NCBI GenBank assembly: GCA_008921705.1
Contig: VFFE01007128.1
Location: 2,393,673-2,457,672, forward strand
Origin: Burhinus oedicnemus
Lineage: Eukaryota; Chordata; Aves; Charadriiformes; Burhinidae
Direction of reading: 5' to 3'
DNA length: 64,000 nucleotides
Part shown: in pieces, positions 43,816 through 57,900 of the stretch
Layout of the letters: the number at the start of each line of letters is the position of its first letter
Position numbering within the stretch: the first letter of the stretch is position 1
The notes under the pieces: model-generated
Seen by the model: the letters and a program-made list of their open reading frames with translations, nothing else
Told to the model about the DNA's origin: nothing
The model's database searches: none
Program-made: the position numbers and the translations under genes

Positions 43816-46800
43816 TTTTTAGGACCATAGGCTGCTTCGAGGATAAGACTGCTTCATGACAGTTCAACAAAAATAATTTGTTGGCCAAAACTGGGATTCA
43901 CTGGGAAATAGCCCATGTTTAATTTGCCATGGCTCAGAGGGCCCTTGAAGAGACCTCTATGTTTTGTACCTTCTGGGAAAACTGCTTTGCAGCCAAATCT
44001 GAGCCTGTGAATAACAGCAGGATAAGCACTGCAAGTTGTAATCCCACATTAAATTGTCAGTCATAGTCAATGTTGTTTGGTTGGGTTTTTTTTCCCCCCA
44101 ATGAATTAAGCTGTGGAGTTGTTGGAACATAGGGCTGATTCCAAAGGGGGAAGCATTTAGTTGTAAAATAGGATGTATGGTGGGTATAAGGCTTGGGGTC
44201 TGATCAGCTAATCCCACTCACAAGAGGAGAATTTGGAGACAGAAATCACTTGTTTCAGCATATGCTTGGAGGGCCTGCTCATTATCAGGGGCTTCTGCCT
44301 TTGTAGTTATTTCCCCACCACTCAAGTGAAAACTCTCCTTGGAGGTAAATACAGTCTAACATGAGGGCTGATAACACCAGAGCTAGAAGTAGGTTTAAAA
44401 AAAAAAAAAAAAGAAAATCTCCATTGTGTGTTGATTTATGCTAGGCAGCTACTGAAGGTCAGAACAATACCTGATTCCGTTGCCTGTGTAAGTCCATTTA
44501 AAACCATGAGAAGAAATATGCACAAGTATTTAACCAATGTAATCTAAAAATAAATTGCAAACTTAAAATACAGTTGTCCCCCCAAAAAAAACAAACCCAA
44601 ACCCAACAAAACACAGTAGCCCGATACCAGTGTTACAGTGGTAATTATTAATGCAAACAATCAATTAGTGCTAGGTGAAATAGATGTGACACTTTTAAAT
44701 GGAATATTCTCCAGTTTGAACCTAACCCTATGGATATTTCGGTGTATGTAACTGATTCAAGCTATGTCCTTATATATTTTTCCACCTTGTTGTACATAAT
44801 GAAAATCATTAGTGCTCAGCTGACTGAAGGCTATTTTGTGCTTATAAGGAATTACAACAGAAAAGTCCCTCTGAGAAGCTGATACCTGAGGGATGCTGAT
44901 GCAGCCCCTGCGGCAGCCATATGAGACAATTCCCTTTGGGAGCTGGATCAGACTCTTTGCAGATCCTCCTGTGTAGGAATGCCTGTTCCAGTAGCCCTGT
45001 GTCTGGAGACTCTTGGGAACACAAACCTGACATCCAATATATCTGAGCTCTGGAATCCAGACCCAGCCACTCAAAAACATAAATTTGTTAGCAAGAAGTT
45101 ATTCACCCAGTGTGAAGTGTCACAGGGGAATCTCTGTAGTTGAACTTCTGTTTTGCATGTGTGCATTTTACTCTGTGGAAATATGTAAAACAAGAGAAAG
45201 GCAGCCTAGAAACTCGGGTAGAGAGAAGATGACAGGTAAGGGGAATGAAACAGTGTGGAAGCAACATCAACAGAGCGAAGAGGCTGAGGGCTGCAGTATT
45301 GATAGAAAGGGAATTGCTGACTGACCATGAAGTCTTGTCAACAACAGACCTTTACTCCACATACATTTGTAGTTTGCAGTGTACTGGACACTCTCTCTTC
45401 CTTCTCTTTCCCTCCCTTCTCGCAATAAGCACTGCTAATGGCCTTGCTAAGGTTTAATTCTTTGCTTTGTGGCTCATTCTGGATCACTTTAAGGTCCTGC
45501 ATAAAAGCAGATATGCTGCTGGGTTGAACAGATGAACATGCATTATTCTTGATGAATTTTTGACTTATTAATGTTGAGATCATAAGTCTACAGTGTCCCC
45601 TTTCAGTAGAATAAAGATATTTGGATAAGGACAGTGTGATTTATTATGCCAATAAATTATTGATGGGAGGCAACTAAAGAAATAATGTAGGCTTTTTCTG
45701 CCAGTTGGCATTTAAAACACAGGAGTTGCAAATACCATCTCTTTATGATACAAAAAGACACATCTTCCAGGTTTGTTAGAACAAAAAATATGGATGTGAA
45801 ATACTTCCCAGACTATTAAATCTTGGATGTGTTTTACTGCAAGGCCATGTGGGCACCATTAGCACCGTTTTGTCATTCATACCAGTCAACCATGGGAAGG
45901 AGAATGCAGTGCAGGAAGAAAACTGACAGTCCTGTCTTTTCACGTTGCTTACAGACTCCTGGTGTTACACTTCAGTGCAGTATCTGTACCAGTCCTACCT
46001 CCTGCAATGCGACAGAGTCTTCACCTCAAGGAAGACCCAGCCTCATGGCCACTGTTAAAAGCACTGGGATTAAGGGGATGGAGGGGAAGAGGCTTCTACA
46101 AGGCATGTCTAAGTACTTAATACCACATCCCAGCGTCACATGTTCCTTTCTCACTTTCATTCTTCATCTATGTCTTTTTAAACATGATGAAGGGCAGGTT
46201 TCTTTGCTTTATCTAATTGAATTAGGTAGTTACATTAAAATGGGCATACAGTAAGTTGGCAAAACAGTTATTGCTTACAATAACAGAGCCGGGGCACTAA
46301 GCACAGCTCAACATTCTTTCCTAAAAAGAAAACCCGCTCTTGAACCAGAGAAAGTGAGCTGAATTTGCAGAAATGTTACCTTTTATTCCTTGCTGGACCT
46401 TCTGAGATTGCTACCAAATCAATTCACTCTGCAGAACAATGGAGCCATTGTCTCCAGGCTGGCAGCAGTCATTTGTACAGCTTGCCTCAATGAATATTTT
46501 GTCAGGATGTTTTTTGCATTGCCAATCTTCTATGCTAACCCCCACTCCCCCCAACTTGGAGCTAATTAGTAATGCATAACAGACAAAGTCCTTCTTTTCT
46601 TTTCCTCTCTCTGAAAGAATAATTTGCCCTGTTAACAGATAAATCTTGGCACTATGAGAAGAACAGGCCACAAAAATATTTTTCTTATAGTGAAGATGCA
46701 GCAGGAGGAACGAACTGTTTTCTGGAGGTTCTCTTGGGATTATTTGCATGTCAAACATCAAATACACCATGGAAAACTGTTATTTAACTGACTGCTTATG

Positions 46801-47196
46801 TTTCTCAGAACTTGCCTTTTTTCCCCTCTGCTCCTTACTGTGTTGTGTCAAAATTTGATATACTTATTATAGCTCTACTATAAAACCAATGGTTGACAAG
46901 ATCATGCTCTGTCACACCCACCATGTGTTAGTTTATTAGCTAAAGTTGTTCTTTGCTTTCCTTCCTTTCTCCTCCACCCACACCCTGGCACCCCTGCTAA
47001 TTGTTTTGTGGAGGCTGCTGCTGTCTGAGCCCTTTAGATGAGCTCTGAGAAAAGCATTGTGAGCAATATGGTGCCCTCCTTTGAGCTAAGTCTTTTCTGA
47101 AGATGGTAAAACATAAATTAGCTGTGTTTGCACAACACAAGATTCATTCCTGTTTTATAGCTGGGAATGGCTCCACTAAAAATCTAATTTATCACT
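43816..47196. other. Intergenic DNA, no gene seen
   Basis: Contains an A run at 44397-44412 and an A/C-rich patch at about 44581-44613. The longest frame, 143 codons on the + strand at 45823-46254, and the 107- and 119-codon minus frames nearby lack recognisable motifs and are not called. Confidence 0.6.
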
Positions 47197-48140
47197 GAAT
47201 GGTTAGAATTGGAAGGGGCCTTACAGATCATCTAGTTCCAACCTCCCTGTCACAGTCAGCGACACTTCCGCTAGACCAGGTTGCTCAAAGCCGCATCCAA
47301 CCTGGGCTTGAACGCTTCCAGGGATGGGGCCTCCACAACTCCTGTGGGCAAGCCTGTTGCAGTGTCTCATCACCCTCAGAGTAAAGAATTTCTTCTTAAT
47401 ATCTAATCTAAATCTACCCTCTTTCAGTTTAAAACCATTACCCCTTGTCCTATCACTACATTCCCTGATAAAGAGTCCCTCCCATCTTTCTTCTTAGGTC
47501 CCCTTTAGGCACTGGAAAGCTGCTATAAGGTCTCCCTGGAGCCTTTTCTTCTCCAGGCTGAACAACCCCAGCTCTCTCAGCCTGTCTTCATAGCAGAGGT
47601 GCTCCACCTCTCTGATCATCTTTGTGGCCCTCCTCTGCACTTGCTCCAACAGGTCCATGTCCTTGGGCTGAGGGCTCCAGAGCTGGACATAGTACTCCAG
47701 GTGGGGTCTCACTAGAGTGGAGTAGAGGCGCAGAATCACCTCCCTTGACCTCCCGGCCAGGCTTCTTTTGGTGTGGATCAGGATGCAGTTGGCTTTCTGG
47801 GCCACAAGTGCACGTTGCTGGCCCATGTTGAGCTTCTTGTTAACCAACACACCCAAGTCCTTCTCTTCAGGGCTGCTCTCAATCCATTCTCCGCCTAGCC
47901 TATATTTGTGCTTGGGATTGCCCTGACCCACATGCAGTACCTTGGACTTGGCCTTGTTGAACTTCATGAGGTTTGCATGAGCCTACCTCTCAAGCCTGTC
48001 CAGGTCCCTCTGGATGGCATGCCTTCCCTCTAGTGTGTTGACTGCACCACACAGCTTGGTGTCATCAGCAAACTTGCTGAAGGTGAACTTGATCTCACTG
48101 TCCCTGTTGCCAACAAAGATGTTAAACAGCACCAGTCCCC
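47197..48140 (-). mobile_element. CR1 LINE, 5'-truncated, with end of reverse transcriptase ORF and 3' end
   Basis: A minus-strand CR1 copy of about 0.94 kb. Translation gives the C-terminal part of the non-LTR reverse transcriptase, starting near VLFNIFVG. The catalytic box FADDTKL follows (FADD codons at 48072-48061), then the conserved stretches DLGVLV, RPHLEY and RATKMIR and the 3' noncoding tail. The ORF is broken by a TAG at 47985-47983, where relatives have Trp, by a TAA at 47496-47494, and by at least one frameshift near 47350. The copy is dead. It lacks the endonuclease domain and most of the reverse transcriptase, having been truncated at about 48140 on integration. The 3' end, near GAATGGTTAGAATTGGAAGG at 47197, is intact. 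It is the least diverged repeat in the window. Confidence 0.97.
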
Positions 48141-51100
48141 CATTTACAAAATAGTCTGGGGAAACAATTATGCGCCAAGGAGGAGAAAGTGGTGAAGGGG
48201 GAAACAACAACAAGCTCAAACAACATCAAACCAAATGTATTCTGTGCAAAGCCACAAGAACTGAAGCAGGCAATATAATTCATTAAAAACAGCATGAGCT
48301 TTTTCTTTCCTTGAAGGGAGAAAGCCACTGTGCGTTAATGCTGTCCTAAACAAAGCCCTTTCATCTTCTGGGGATGATTTTGTATTTGGTGGTCTGTCTT
48401 GAAATCACCTAAAGATATGGTTGTCCCTAACTTCTGATAACTTGTTCGCCACGTACTGCTTTTCGTCACTGGCCATTGTGTTCTGTTGTAAACTGCATCC
48501 TTTGATTCATGGGGAGTCTGGCTGCCATCTCATGCCAGAGTAATTAAGTAATGTTGCTCTTGATTTTGTCAGCATAAGTGACGTAAGTCATGTTTGTTTC
48601 CTCTGTTAAATATTCCATCTTATGGTGTTAATTACTGATGATAATGAAATAAATATAACTGTAAACCTGAGCAGGAACTCCTATGTTTGCTGTAGAACTT
48701 CTCATAATTGTTCCTTGGCTATCAGAGTTCTTGGATCTCCGGAATTTGATTTGTGAAATATGGAGCTTGTTTAAATAGAGTAATGAGTTCTGCAACACAT
48801 AGAAGACCTCATCAAATTGGGTGAAACTAAACATGTATGAGTTAGAAGGGTTTTGTTGCTGGTTGTAATCTCTAGTATTTTTAATTAGTGGGTTGATGGA
48901 CAAGACCTGTGTTATTGTCTAGTTTTTAGCATAGCTATCACATGCATGATCCTCACCTTCTCTTTCCATGAATGCAAAAGTTTTATTAACTTGACTACAT
49001 TTTCAATTTAACATGATTTCCCTAGTAAAGGTTTTTATAAGGCACCTATGAAACAAAATTTTACCGAAATAGCTGTTGGTTTGAAAACAACAAAAGATGA
49101 TGATGTAGCTACTCTAGGAAATATTTCCCTGAAAGCTGTTTCGGATTTGCTTTTGCAAATAAATCTTTCTCCAGCACAGCTGAAAGACAGCATCAAAATG
49201 TGCTTGACTGTTTCAAATTTGATAGGCTCAAACTTTAGCTGTATATGGTTGTGAGTTATCAGAAAGAGGAGGTCAAAATAACAATGGAATTAAGAAAAGG
49301 GTTGAACACTGAGAGTGACTGAGAATGAGACGCTTCTATCACTAGTAGAAACTAATATTGACACAAGGGATTTCTTCTAAAGAACTATATAAGGTGTACA
49401 TTGCTTTGATGGCATTCTTTAAAATCATGATAACTTTTTCTATGTAAAGGTTGCTGTGTGGCATCTGAGAAGGTTGAACACAAATTAGTGTATGCTCTGA
49501 AGAGCTGGAACTCTTTCAGGATCATGTTTGAACAATTGGGAAGACTTGAATTCTCTTAGCCCTGGTGTCAGGACCTGGGACAACAGGGGCAGAGTCATCT
49601 CTGGTCAGTAGTGGTCTGTGGAGTTATGCTTTTGGACAGAAATCGTCTGGCTTCTGCCCAGGCTTTGTCAGTAAGGCAGCATGTAGGATCCTGTAATTAC
49701 AATCTGATGGATAGACTGACCATCTACCAAAAATCTTGTCCAACCTGCAGATGTCCTTCCTGCAAAATATAGCAAATAATTTGTTTTGCACCTATTACAC
49801 TTAATTGAAGGAGATCAATGTGTCTTACAATAGTTCTGTATATGAATTCTCCTGTCTGCTAGTAAATGTATTTCGTGGAAGAATACATAGGGACAGAAAT
49901 TGCATAAAGTCACGTAAGAAAAATAGGTAGATACAGAAGTTAATTCTCCTGTTTCATCTGTTTTTTAATTTCCTTGCATGATTTTCCATTATGCATAATA
50001 TTCAAAAATTTCTCTCCAGTCAATACCCAGTCATGTGAGACACTGTGCTTTCTGGTGAGGTTCTTCAGTAGCTTTATCACTAATATTGGCATTTGTGGGA
50101 GGTTTTTGAACAGTTTCACAGGGAAAGTACATCATCTTGCGAGACTGATTGTTTGTAAGACACAGGAATACAAAAGTCTTCCAGTAGTTTTCAGGCACAG
50201 GTATTAAACTGTTTCATGTTCTTCTAGTCCAAGTGATCAACTGTCGCATCAGCATCGTGTAGAAAGTTGCAGCAACATGTCCAGTGTTAGCAGTTCAGCT
50301 TGTTTGAGGAAAAGCTGTGTGTGAACTTTAAGGGGCTAGTAGGAGTATACTGTTACTACAGTCCAAGGTAGAACTGATCCATGTGCAGACTCAAGGATGA
50401 CAGCTGTGGTAAAGCTCCCCTCTGAAAGCAGCCATGCTTTGGGGGCATGGTCCAAGCTACTGAATGCACACTTGGGATCTTGAATGGGCTTGTGCAGGCC
50501 CTGATGGATACCAGGAATCTGCAGTCTCTCTGCCATGGATAACAGAGCTGCCTAGCTCAAAGCTAGTTTGAGTGTTTTCTTGTGTACTGCAGATACATTT
50601 CTTGACTGCATTGCAGATAAACTGTATGTGTAACTTGATTTATGCACGTATATGTTTACTCACCCTGAAACAGAGAAACACAAAGACAGCATGCAGCATT
50701 ATCCCTACTGTACAAAGTCTTTCGATGGCAATAAGCTGATTTCCAGGGAAGAGCTGTGCCTTATTTGCCTCAAACCAGTTACATTTTCCAACTGCTTAGT
50801 AGGATATCTTACAGTTTTGACATCAACTTGCATCGTCTTGGAGATGAGTATATGCTTACACACTGCAAAAATAGTTGAGGAAGCTGTCTGTGACTTGCCC
50901 TTCTTTGTGTCCTATGATAGCGATGTAGCATGTGTGTGTGTTTCTTGCATTGGTTAATGGGTGAGCTAGATTCATCTCAGGTAATGAGTAAAAATTGGAG
51001 AGCATGGTGATGCCCAAAGTGTCAGTGACCTTAAAAAAAATTTAAAAAGGCTTCCTTTATTATGGCCTTCTTCAGCTCTTTGAGGGTGTAACTGCAATTT

Positions 51101-54100
51101 CTATTTATTTTCAATGAAGTGTTCAAGTATGTGAAACTAGTAATATGCAGAGTGCCATAGACAATACAGTAATCTGTAACCAAAAGAACTGCTATGTGCA
51201 CTCCCAGCAACCACGGGGGGGAAAAATAACAATTTAGCCAAATGTTCAGAGCAAATAATCTTGTGCCTTTTCCTGTGTTTTTGAAGTTTCTGTGAGCATA
51301 CTGCAGAGCTGGACTTAAAGTTCACGTGGCTCTAATTAGTGACTGAGAAAAGAAGGTATATTTGTGCGTGTCAGCTGGAAAAACATGCCTTCAAGGACCC
51401 AGCTCTGTTGATCTTGGATCTGATTTCAAATTGGCTGACTTGCAAAACAGCCCTTTAAACTTAGACACTGCTTCAGAATGACTGCTGTCAAAACAGTAGA
51501 AAAAATAAACAAAGTCCTATATATATAACCCTGTAGTGTATGCAAAAAGCAGCTTTAGGAGCACCATGGCTGACTGTGTTATAAATGATGTGCCATAGGT
51601 ATCCAGCTGTGTAGATGTAAGGCTTCTTCCTCTGGAAATACATGTGCATCCCTTTTGTGTTTGCTGAGGCATTATCCAAACTCAAATATACAATATTTTC
51701 TTGGGAATTGAACTGCATTTTAAATGCTCTAGTGGCTTCATCAAACAGTCTGGAAGAAATGCAGTTGGCTGCTACATATATTTGAAAATATAGGAACAGT
51801 CTCACCTTTTTCAAAGAGGGTCATGTGGGATAGAGATGGGAGAGGTAATATTTGTCCACAGGAAATAGTGAGATTTCTGTAGTGTAACCCCCCAAATTGC
51901 CCTATGCAATTTCATCCAGCTTTTCCAGCAACAAATCCAATTTTTTCAGATGTATCCATACATTTATAAGGTGATACGAGCTTGAAGAGTTTTAATCTAC
52001 TGCTGTTTTGGGCTCAGCTTTTGCAAAAATGTATTTGCCTGCTTAGTAGTTCTACAGTTATGAAGACCCTGTAGGATTCAAAGAGGGCAGAGTGATTTAG
52101 ATACTGATGGTAGAAAGAGCTGCTCAAAAACTTGTGTTCTGGTATAAAAACCAAATAGAAAAATTGAAAGGCAAACCCACCACTATTTAGATTAAACAAA
52201 CTTTGTGCATGTACTTTTCAACAAAATGGGAAACATGCAAACACTTACTTTGGTGGCAACTGATCCTTTTTTTTCTTCTCTTGACATGAAGCAAAATAGA
52301 TTTTCTTGATTATTTCACCCTTCCCCACCCCCGCGACAGATTCTGAGAAATATGATTTCAGACAGGTTGAAGACTCATTTTGAAAATGTAAAAGCAAAAT
52401 ATCTTGGTATTTCCCAAGAGAATAACTTAATCTGAAAAAGTCAAAATTAAGTATTTAAACCCTTCAAGAATCCCCATCTACACTTCTGTTTAAAACCTGT
52501 TTGCTGAATTTGACATGGTTTTGTGAACATTTTTGTTCCTTTGGAACTTGATTTCTCTGAGTTTGATAATGGATAGAGAGTAAATCCTCTGTTACAACTT
52601 GTTATTTGACTGTAGGCAAATTATGCTCTCCATGTCTCTTGTGTTTGAGAGGGACACTGTGCAGACTTGTGTATTCAGTTATTCTTTCATGTAACAAGGC
52701 AAGCTCAGGCCTTGGACAAAAGCAGACCTTGTGGATTAGGTCTGCAGAGTTTCGTGAAGCTGCACGTAGTGTTTGGAAGCAACAGAGCTGGAGAAGCAGT
52801 CTGACTGATGCTGCAAAACAGAGCCGTTATTCAGAGCAGTTCTGCATCTGTGAGTTATAAGCCACAAATTGCTATTGCCAAGCCTGATTTTCTCCAACTA
52901 TATACGTACATGTCAACAAATTAGAGCAGGAGTACAAGTAACCTGGCACTCCTGGCTTGGTTTACTCCCAAAGATATGACCCACCCTCGCAGTCTAAATT
53001 TCTGTTGGCCGCAGAGAAACGGGACATGAGTTTAATATTCTGGATAATAAACAGAATACTGAATTAAAATCAGGATGATGCACCAGACAGGGAATCATTT
53101 GTGCTGCTCTGCTTGTCTCTCTTTGGGCTTTTTGCCTAGCTGGCCAGCACCCAGGGAGTGCAAACTGCTGCTGTTCTCTCCAGGAGACCAGCAGCTGAGA
53201 GAAACTGGTTGGGAATTAAGTCCTGCTTCCCATTCCTGATGATGATGAGAGGCACTTACTGAGTGCAGCAGGGGAGTTGATGGTCAGTCTAAGGAAAGCA
53301 GCTTGCTGGGGCTCCAGAGGGAATGGCAGCTGCTCAGGGAGGAGGAGCAAAGCACTGGGACACAGTGGTGCATAAGGCCAAGCCTACAGCTGTAACAGAA
53401 AATGTTATTTTAGAAATCCTGAGCTGATTCAAGTAACAGCTTGGCTGAACAACTTCAGCATGTAATACTGCCATGATGAAGGCACTGTGAGACCTGCCTA
53501 AAGCACTGGGGCACTTGGAGGTCAGCAACTAAGGAAGCAAAATGGAGTAGCCTGGGGTGAGGCTCCCAGGCTTGATCAGAGACCCTGTGGGAAGGGCAGG
53601 ACTGTGGCAGCATTGGGTGCCCACCTGAGAGAAGGCACCCCATACCCAGAGAGAAACTGGGTGGGCATCAGGCAGGGGAGGCTGCTCTGTGGGTATGTGG
53701 GGACAGTGCAGCAGAGTAATGCTGCACGTGAGGTTGTCATAGGGCACTCTAGATGCGTGTAATGGTAAATACATCCACAAGGAAAAGACCGTGAAAATGA
53801 AAGCAGGAGGGAAAAGTCAGGAAGGCTGCAAATGTCCAGTAATGGTGTACCCTAAAGTGAAAGGGGAGGAATGGAGCATGAAGAGGAAGATGGAGAAACT
53901 GGAATATTCCAGCATAATGGGCAAAAGGAATCTGGAAACTGAAAGTGTCTTGAGACCAAAAAGTATGCTTGTGGGAGCTGCTTCTACTATAAATGACCCT
54001 GAGAACCACTGAGAATATAATTATGTTCCCCTTTGCCGTAAGTTTCTCCCCTTTGTAGAATGGGGAGACTAACGTTCTTCAATCTAATGTTGGCTATGCG

Positions 54101-54960
54101 TGCCAGTTATTTGTGTGTGGGAAGGACCAGAGACCGCAGTCAGGGTCTGAGTCTTGTTATACCAAGTGTTATAAACAGTAGAAGAGCCCAGACAGCTTCA
54201 AAAATAATTAATCTACAATTTAAGTGTATATATGTATCACTGTAGGGAAGCTGTTTGTACGAGTCCCAGCAATATGTTATGGCTTAAAAAGGAGGACATA
54301 GGTGGGAAGTGAAGAATAACCGTGAAATGGCAAGAATCAAATAAATTAAGCTCACAGAATAGTAGTTCTTAGTCATAAGCAGAAAATAGTGGGTACAGAT
54401 TTCCCAGTATCTGGCAGAACTGAGAATGGAGTCTTTCCTCTTTCCTGACCTTTCAGTGCAGAGAAAGATTAAAAACAAATAAGGCTTGGGATACTTGGGA
54501 GAAAGGGGCACAGAATTAGAATGGATTTTGCCGCTCTTGCCGTGAGAATAGAGGTGATCATAAGTTCTTAGTCTGTAACCTCTGTGGCTAGATAATGTGC
54601 GTACTGTTAAATTTGTGATTTGGAATCATGGTGTTAAAAGGATTATTCAGTGTCCTGCATGCATTTAGCTGGCCCAAGTGTGTTTGGTTTTTCTTTTTTC
54701 TAAATGGATAGTGTAGGCAGAGTGCATTCAATCCCTATCTGGTTAGAAGGAGGGTTGTTAAATGGGAAGTGGTTTATTGATTACTATTTTCACAAGCTGT
54801 GATAGCTTACCTTTATCATTTTAAGAGATTCTTGTTTTGCCCTTTCACTTAGTGCAAGGTCATGGAACAATTGATTTGGCATTTGGTACAATTTGCAGTT
54901 AAGGGGATGGAAACCATGGGCAAGGAAGTAGAATGGTTGCAGTCTTTGTTTTATTTCTCG
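48141..54960. other. Intergenic DNA, no gene seen
   Basis: No supported gene. The open frames, for example 101 codons at 50652-50957 (+) and 108 codons at 51488-51814 (-), have no family motifs that I recognise. T-rich and A-rich runs occur throughout. Confidence 0.6.
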
Positions 54961-54976
54961 CCCCCCCCCCCCCCCC
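54961..54976. repeat. Poly-C tract (16 C)
   Basis: Sixteen consecutive C on the + strand, so G16 on the minus strand. This is a potential G-quadruplex on the minus strand and a likely site of length error in sequencing. Confidence 0.9.
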
Positions 54977-57900
54977 AATGATTACCTGCTGCATTTGCAA
55001 GGAAAATTAATAAACAGATTGTCAATCTACAGATTTCTGCTTGATCAGAGGCTCAGCTGGATCAAATAATTCTTCCTCCAGCAGGTGCCAAAGACAGAAT
55101 GGGATTCTTCTGCTGTTACCCACACCCTCCCTCCCCCCTTCACTAAGATAGTAATTCTGTGTTGCATGCTTTTATCGAAAAGTGTAATACAGCATTTATG
55201 GGGCAGTTTATTCTTAGTTATTTTTAATCCTTTATAATGTTCTCATTTAACATATGACATAGCTTTTTTCAGTTGTAAACCAGTGTGATTTGACTGTTGT
55301 CTGAAGATACAACTTTAATTTTATTGTTTTTTAAAACCACAACACACCACAAACCAACACCCAGCAAATAATGCAGTGGTCTCATATGCAAGGGGGCTCT
55401 ATTGTGATGTTAGATACTGATGTGCAGTCGACATAATCTGCCTCATAATGCAGCGGCTCTTTCTCCATGGGGGACAGAGGTCCTGATGTAATTTGAAGGA
55501 TGTCAAAGCTAGTTGGGATTTTCACGCAATATGGGCAATGGCTTGGCTTTCGGGTTAGAAGTGTGGTAGCAGCAGCCCTGAGACAACAGCTCTGTTTGAC
55601 ACTTTTGCCATGACAAAGTTCCCTAGCAACCGTGGCTGGCAGGCAGGGTGTGCTTGCAGGGATGCCGTCCTCCTGCCTCAAAACACTGCCCTTCGCATGC
55701 TGCTGAGAGCTGGGGGAAGAAAATGGCCCAGCTCCTATCAGGACTGTGTGGACAACTGGATAGCAGCTATCTTGCAAATGGCAGGCATACTGAAAATACT
55801 TCTGCTGTGTGTGTCTTGGTTTCCAGAGCTATAGTGCTCTCTAGGATAAAACACTTTGTGACAGATATTAACTGGTGTTTATGACAGGTATTGTGGTTAA
55901 AGATTCCTATAGCAAACACTATTCTTGGTACTGGGGACAAGAATAAAATATAGACTGAACAGATTTCTTTCCTTTTTCTTCATGGCGAGGAGTTTGGGAT
56001 TAGAATGATCTGTCATACAGCAGCTGCAAAAAGACAACCTGACCCCTGCAGTCTAGCAGGTAAAGTCATTTTACTTTAAGGAAACACTGTAAGGAACAAA
56101 CTGGCCTTAACCTTATTTCATAATGAAAATAGAGAGAAATCTAATGAAGCGTTCTGTGATTAGTGATGCTCAGGCACTTAAGGTGCTCTGTTGCAAACAG
56201 TAGCCCAAACCTTTCTGTGGAACCTTACTAGATAAGAGATTGCTCCTTCCTCTCGCTTAGGGAATGTTTTCTATTAACAAGCCCTATCTACAGCATGCAA
56301 ACAGTTAATTATATCCTGTGCTTAATGAGTTCTTAGTTTCTGAGAATTCCTCTGGCTGAGGCTGAGAACTGTTGACATATTTCATGGGCAAACTGTTTGC
56401 TGTTATCCCTGGCTTGCTGAAAGACTGCAATTACTTTACCTCTGTTGGTGCTGGTAGTGAAAGAGGGGTGGATGATAGGAATGGGAATTCCCTGAGAAAA
56501 TTGTGCTATAAAACACATGCTGTGCAACTTCCATGAGAAGTTTCTTAATTTTTGTAGCCTTGCTCTTTAAAGCCACCCAGCTTCAGGAAAAATAACTGTG
56601 TATAATGAAGGCTACCTGTGTCATGGAGCCATTTTCAGAGGAAATGTGGGAGGATGAGGTGGCAATTCCCCTACAGCTAGTAAAGAAATGAAGGTTTCAC
56701 CAGTTCGTACGGGAACTGGGCTTCATATTTATGAGAAAAGACAAGCTTATTAGTATTGCAGTAACCCATGGTCAATACAAGTATTACTTCATCTTGCTAA
56801 CTACGCCTCAAGACGTGGGGAAGGCTTAATCTGTTTCTTGTCTTGCCTACCTAATTGTATCACTAATGAGAATCAGCGTTTGAGGGCTATTGGCTTTCAT
56901 GCCTTAGTGAGAGCTGGGGATGCCTAGCACTGGACAGCATGAAACCTCTTGGTTGCCTTTCACCTTGATGTAAATCAGGAGTAAAAACCCACATATATGC
57001 TGGCATGGTTTTGGTGAAAGGGAGATAGGCCCTGTGTTTGTGTTTTGTTTTGTGTTGTATTTTTTTTTTTTTTAAATGAGGATACTGGTTATTGCAGTGG
57101 AAGTCTGCATATGTGAATGATAGTGACAAATGAATCATGAAATGAATGGAGAAGATGATGTCAGGAAATGGCAGTTAGTACCAACTGAAAGGAGAATGAA
57201 CTGTGTTACAGCAAGGGATGAAAAGGAGAGGAGCAATATAGTTAATATGGCTTCTCTCATTATATTTATTTTTTTTCGATGGGGATGAAAGCCTTAAAAT
57301 AAGCTGGAGGCAGCAGACTTTCTTGTCTAATCCCCAAGCACTTTCCCGTTTTCCAGTGTAACTAGGGAACCTGGCATTAGTCATTACTTGAGGTGATTGG
57401 GGAGCAGGAGGGATTTATGGTGAGAAGTGAAGGGTTTAGAAGTCAGTCACAATTCATCTAATCACAGCCACTGATCTGACTTTAGTTTGAGAGCATTTGG
57501 TGTGTTGTTGGCAAGCTTTCCACCTGTCATAAACAAAGACACCAAACTAACGAAAATACTTGCCAACCCCTTTACCTCCTCCACAAAAACATTACAAAGG
57601 CAAGTGGCAAAGACGTGTCTGATATTGAATTAGTACTGGCAGGGGTGGGAGAGCATCTATTGATCTGCTTCACATAGGCATGTCTATAACTTGGATGGCT
57701 GTGTTAAGATGAAATAGCAGGTACACAAAAGTGGTTTGATATTGGGACAGAAGGAATCTGCCTCTAATAATTATACACATGGGCAAAGCAGCTTTTAATG
57801 AAAATCAAAATGAAGAGTTTTGGTCCAAATTCAACTCTGCTACAACTCCAAGGGCAGTAGTGTTACACCAAGGATGGATTTGTCTTTCAGCCCTTCACAA

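Noticed and set aside
45823..46254. 143-codon + frame with several Cys residues
   Set aside because: The cysteines do not form a recognisable zinc-finger spacing and no family resemblance was seen.
47622..47831. 69-codon + frame inside the CR1 element
   Set aside because: It is the antisense shadow of the CR1 reverse transcriptase frame.
50652..50957. 101-codon + frame with a CxxC-like pattern, considered as a transposon protein remnant
   Set aside because: The spacing does not fit a known finger, there are no terminal repeats or neighbouring element parts, and the length is within chance.
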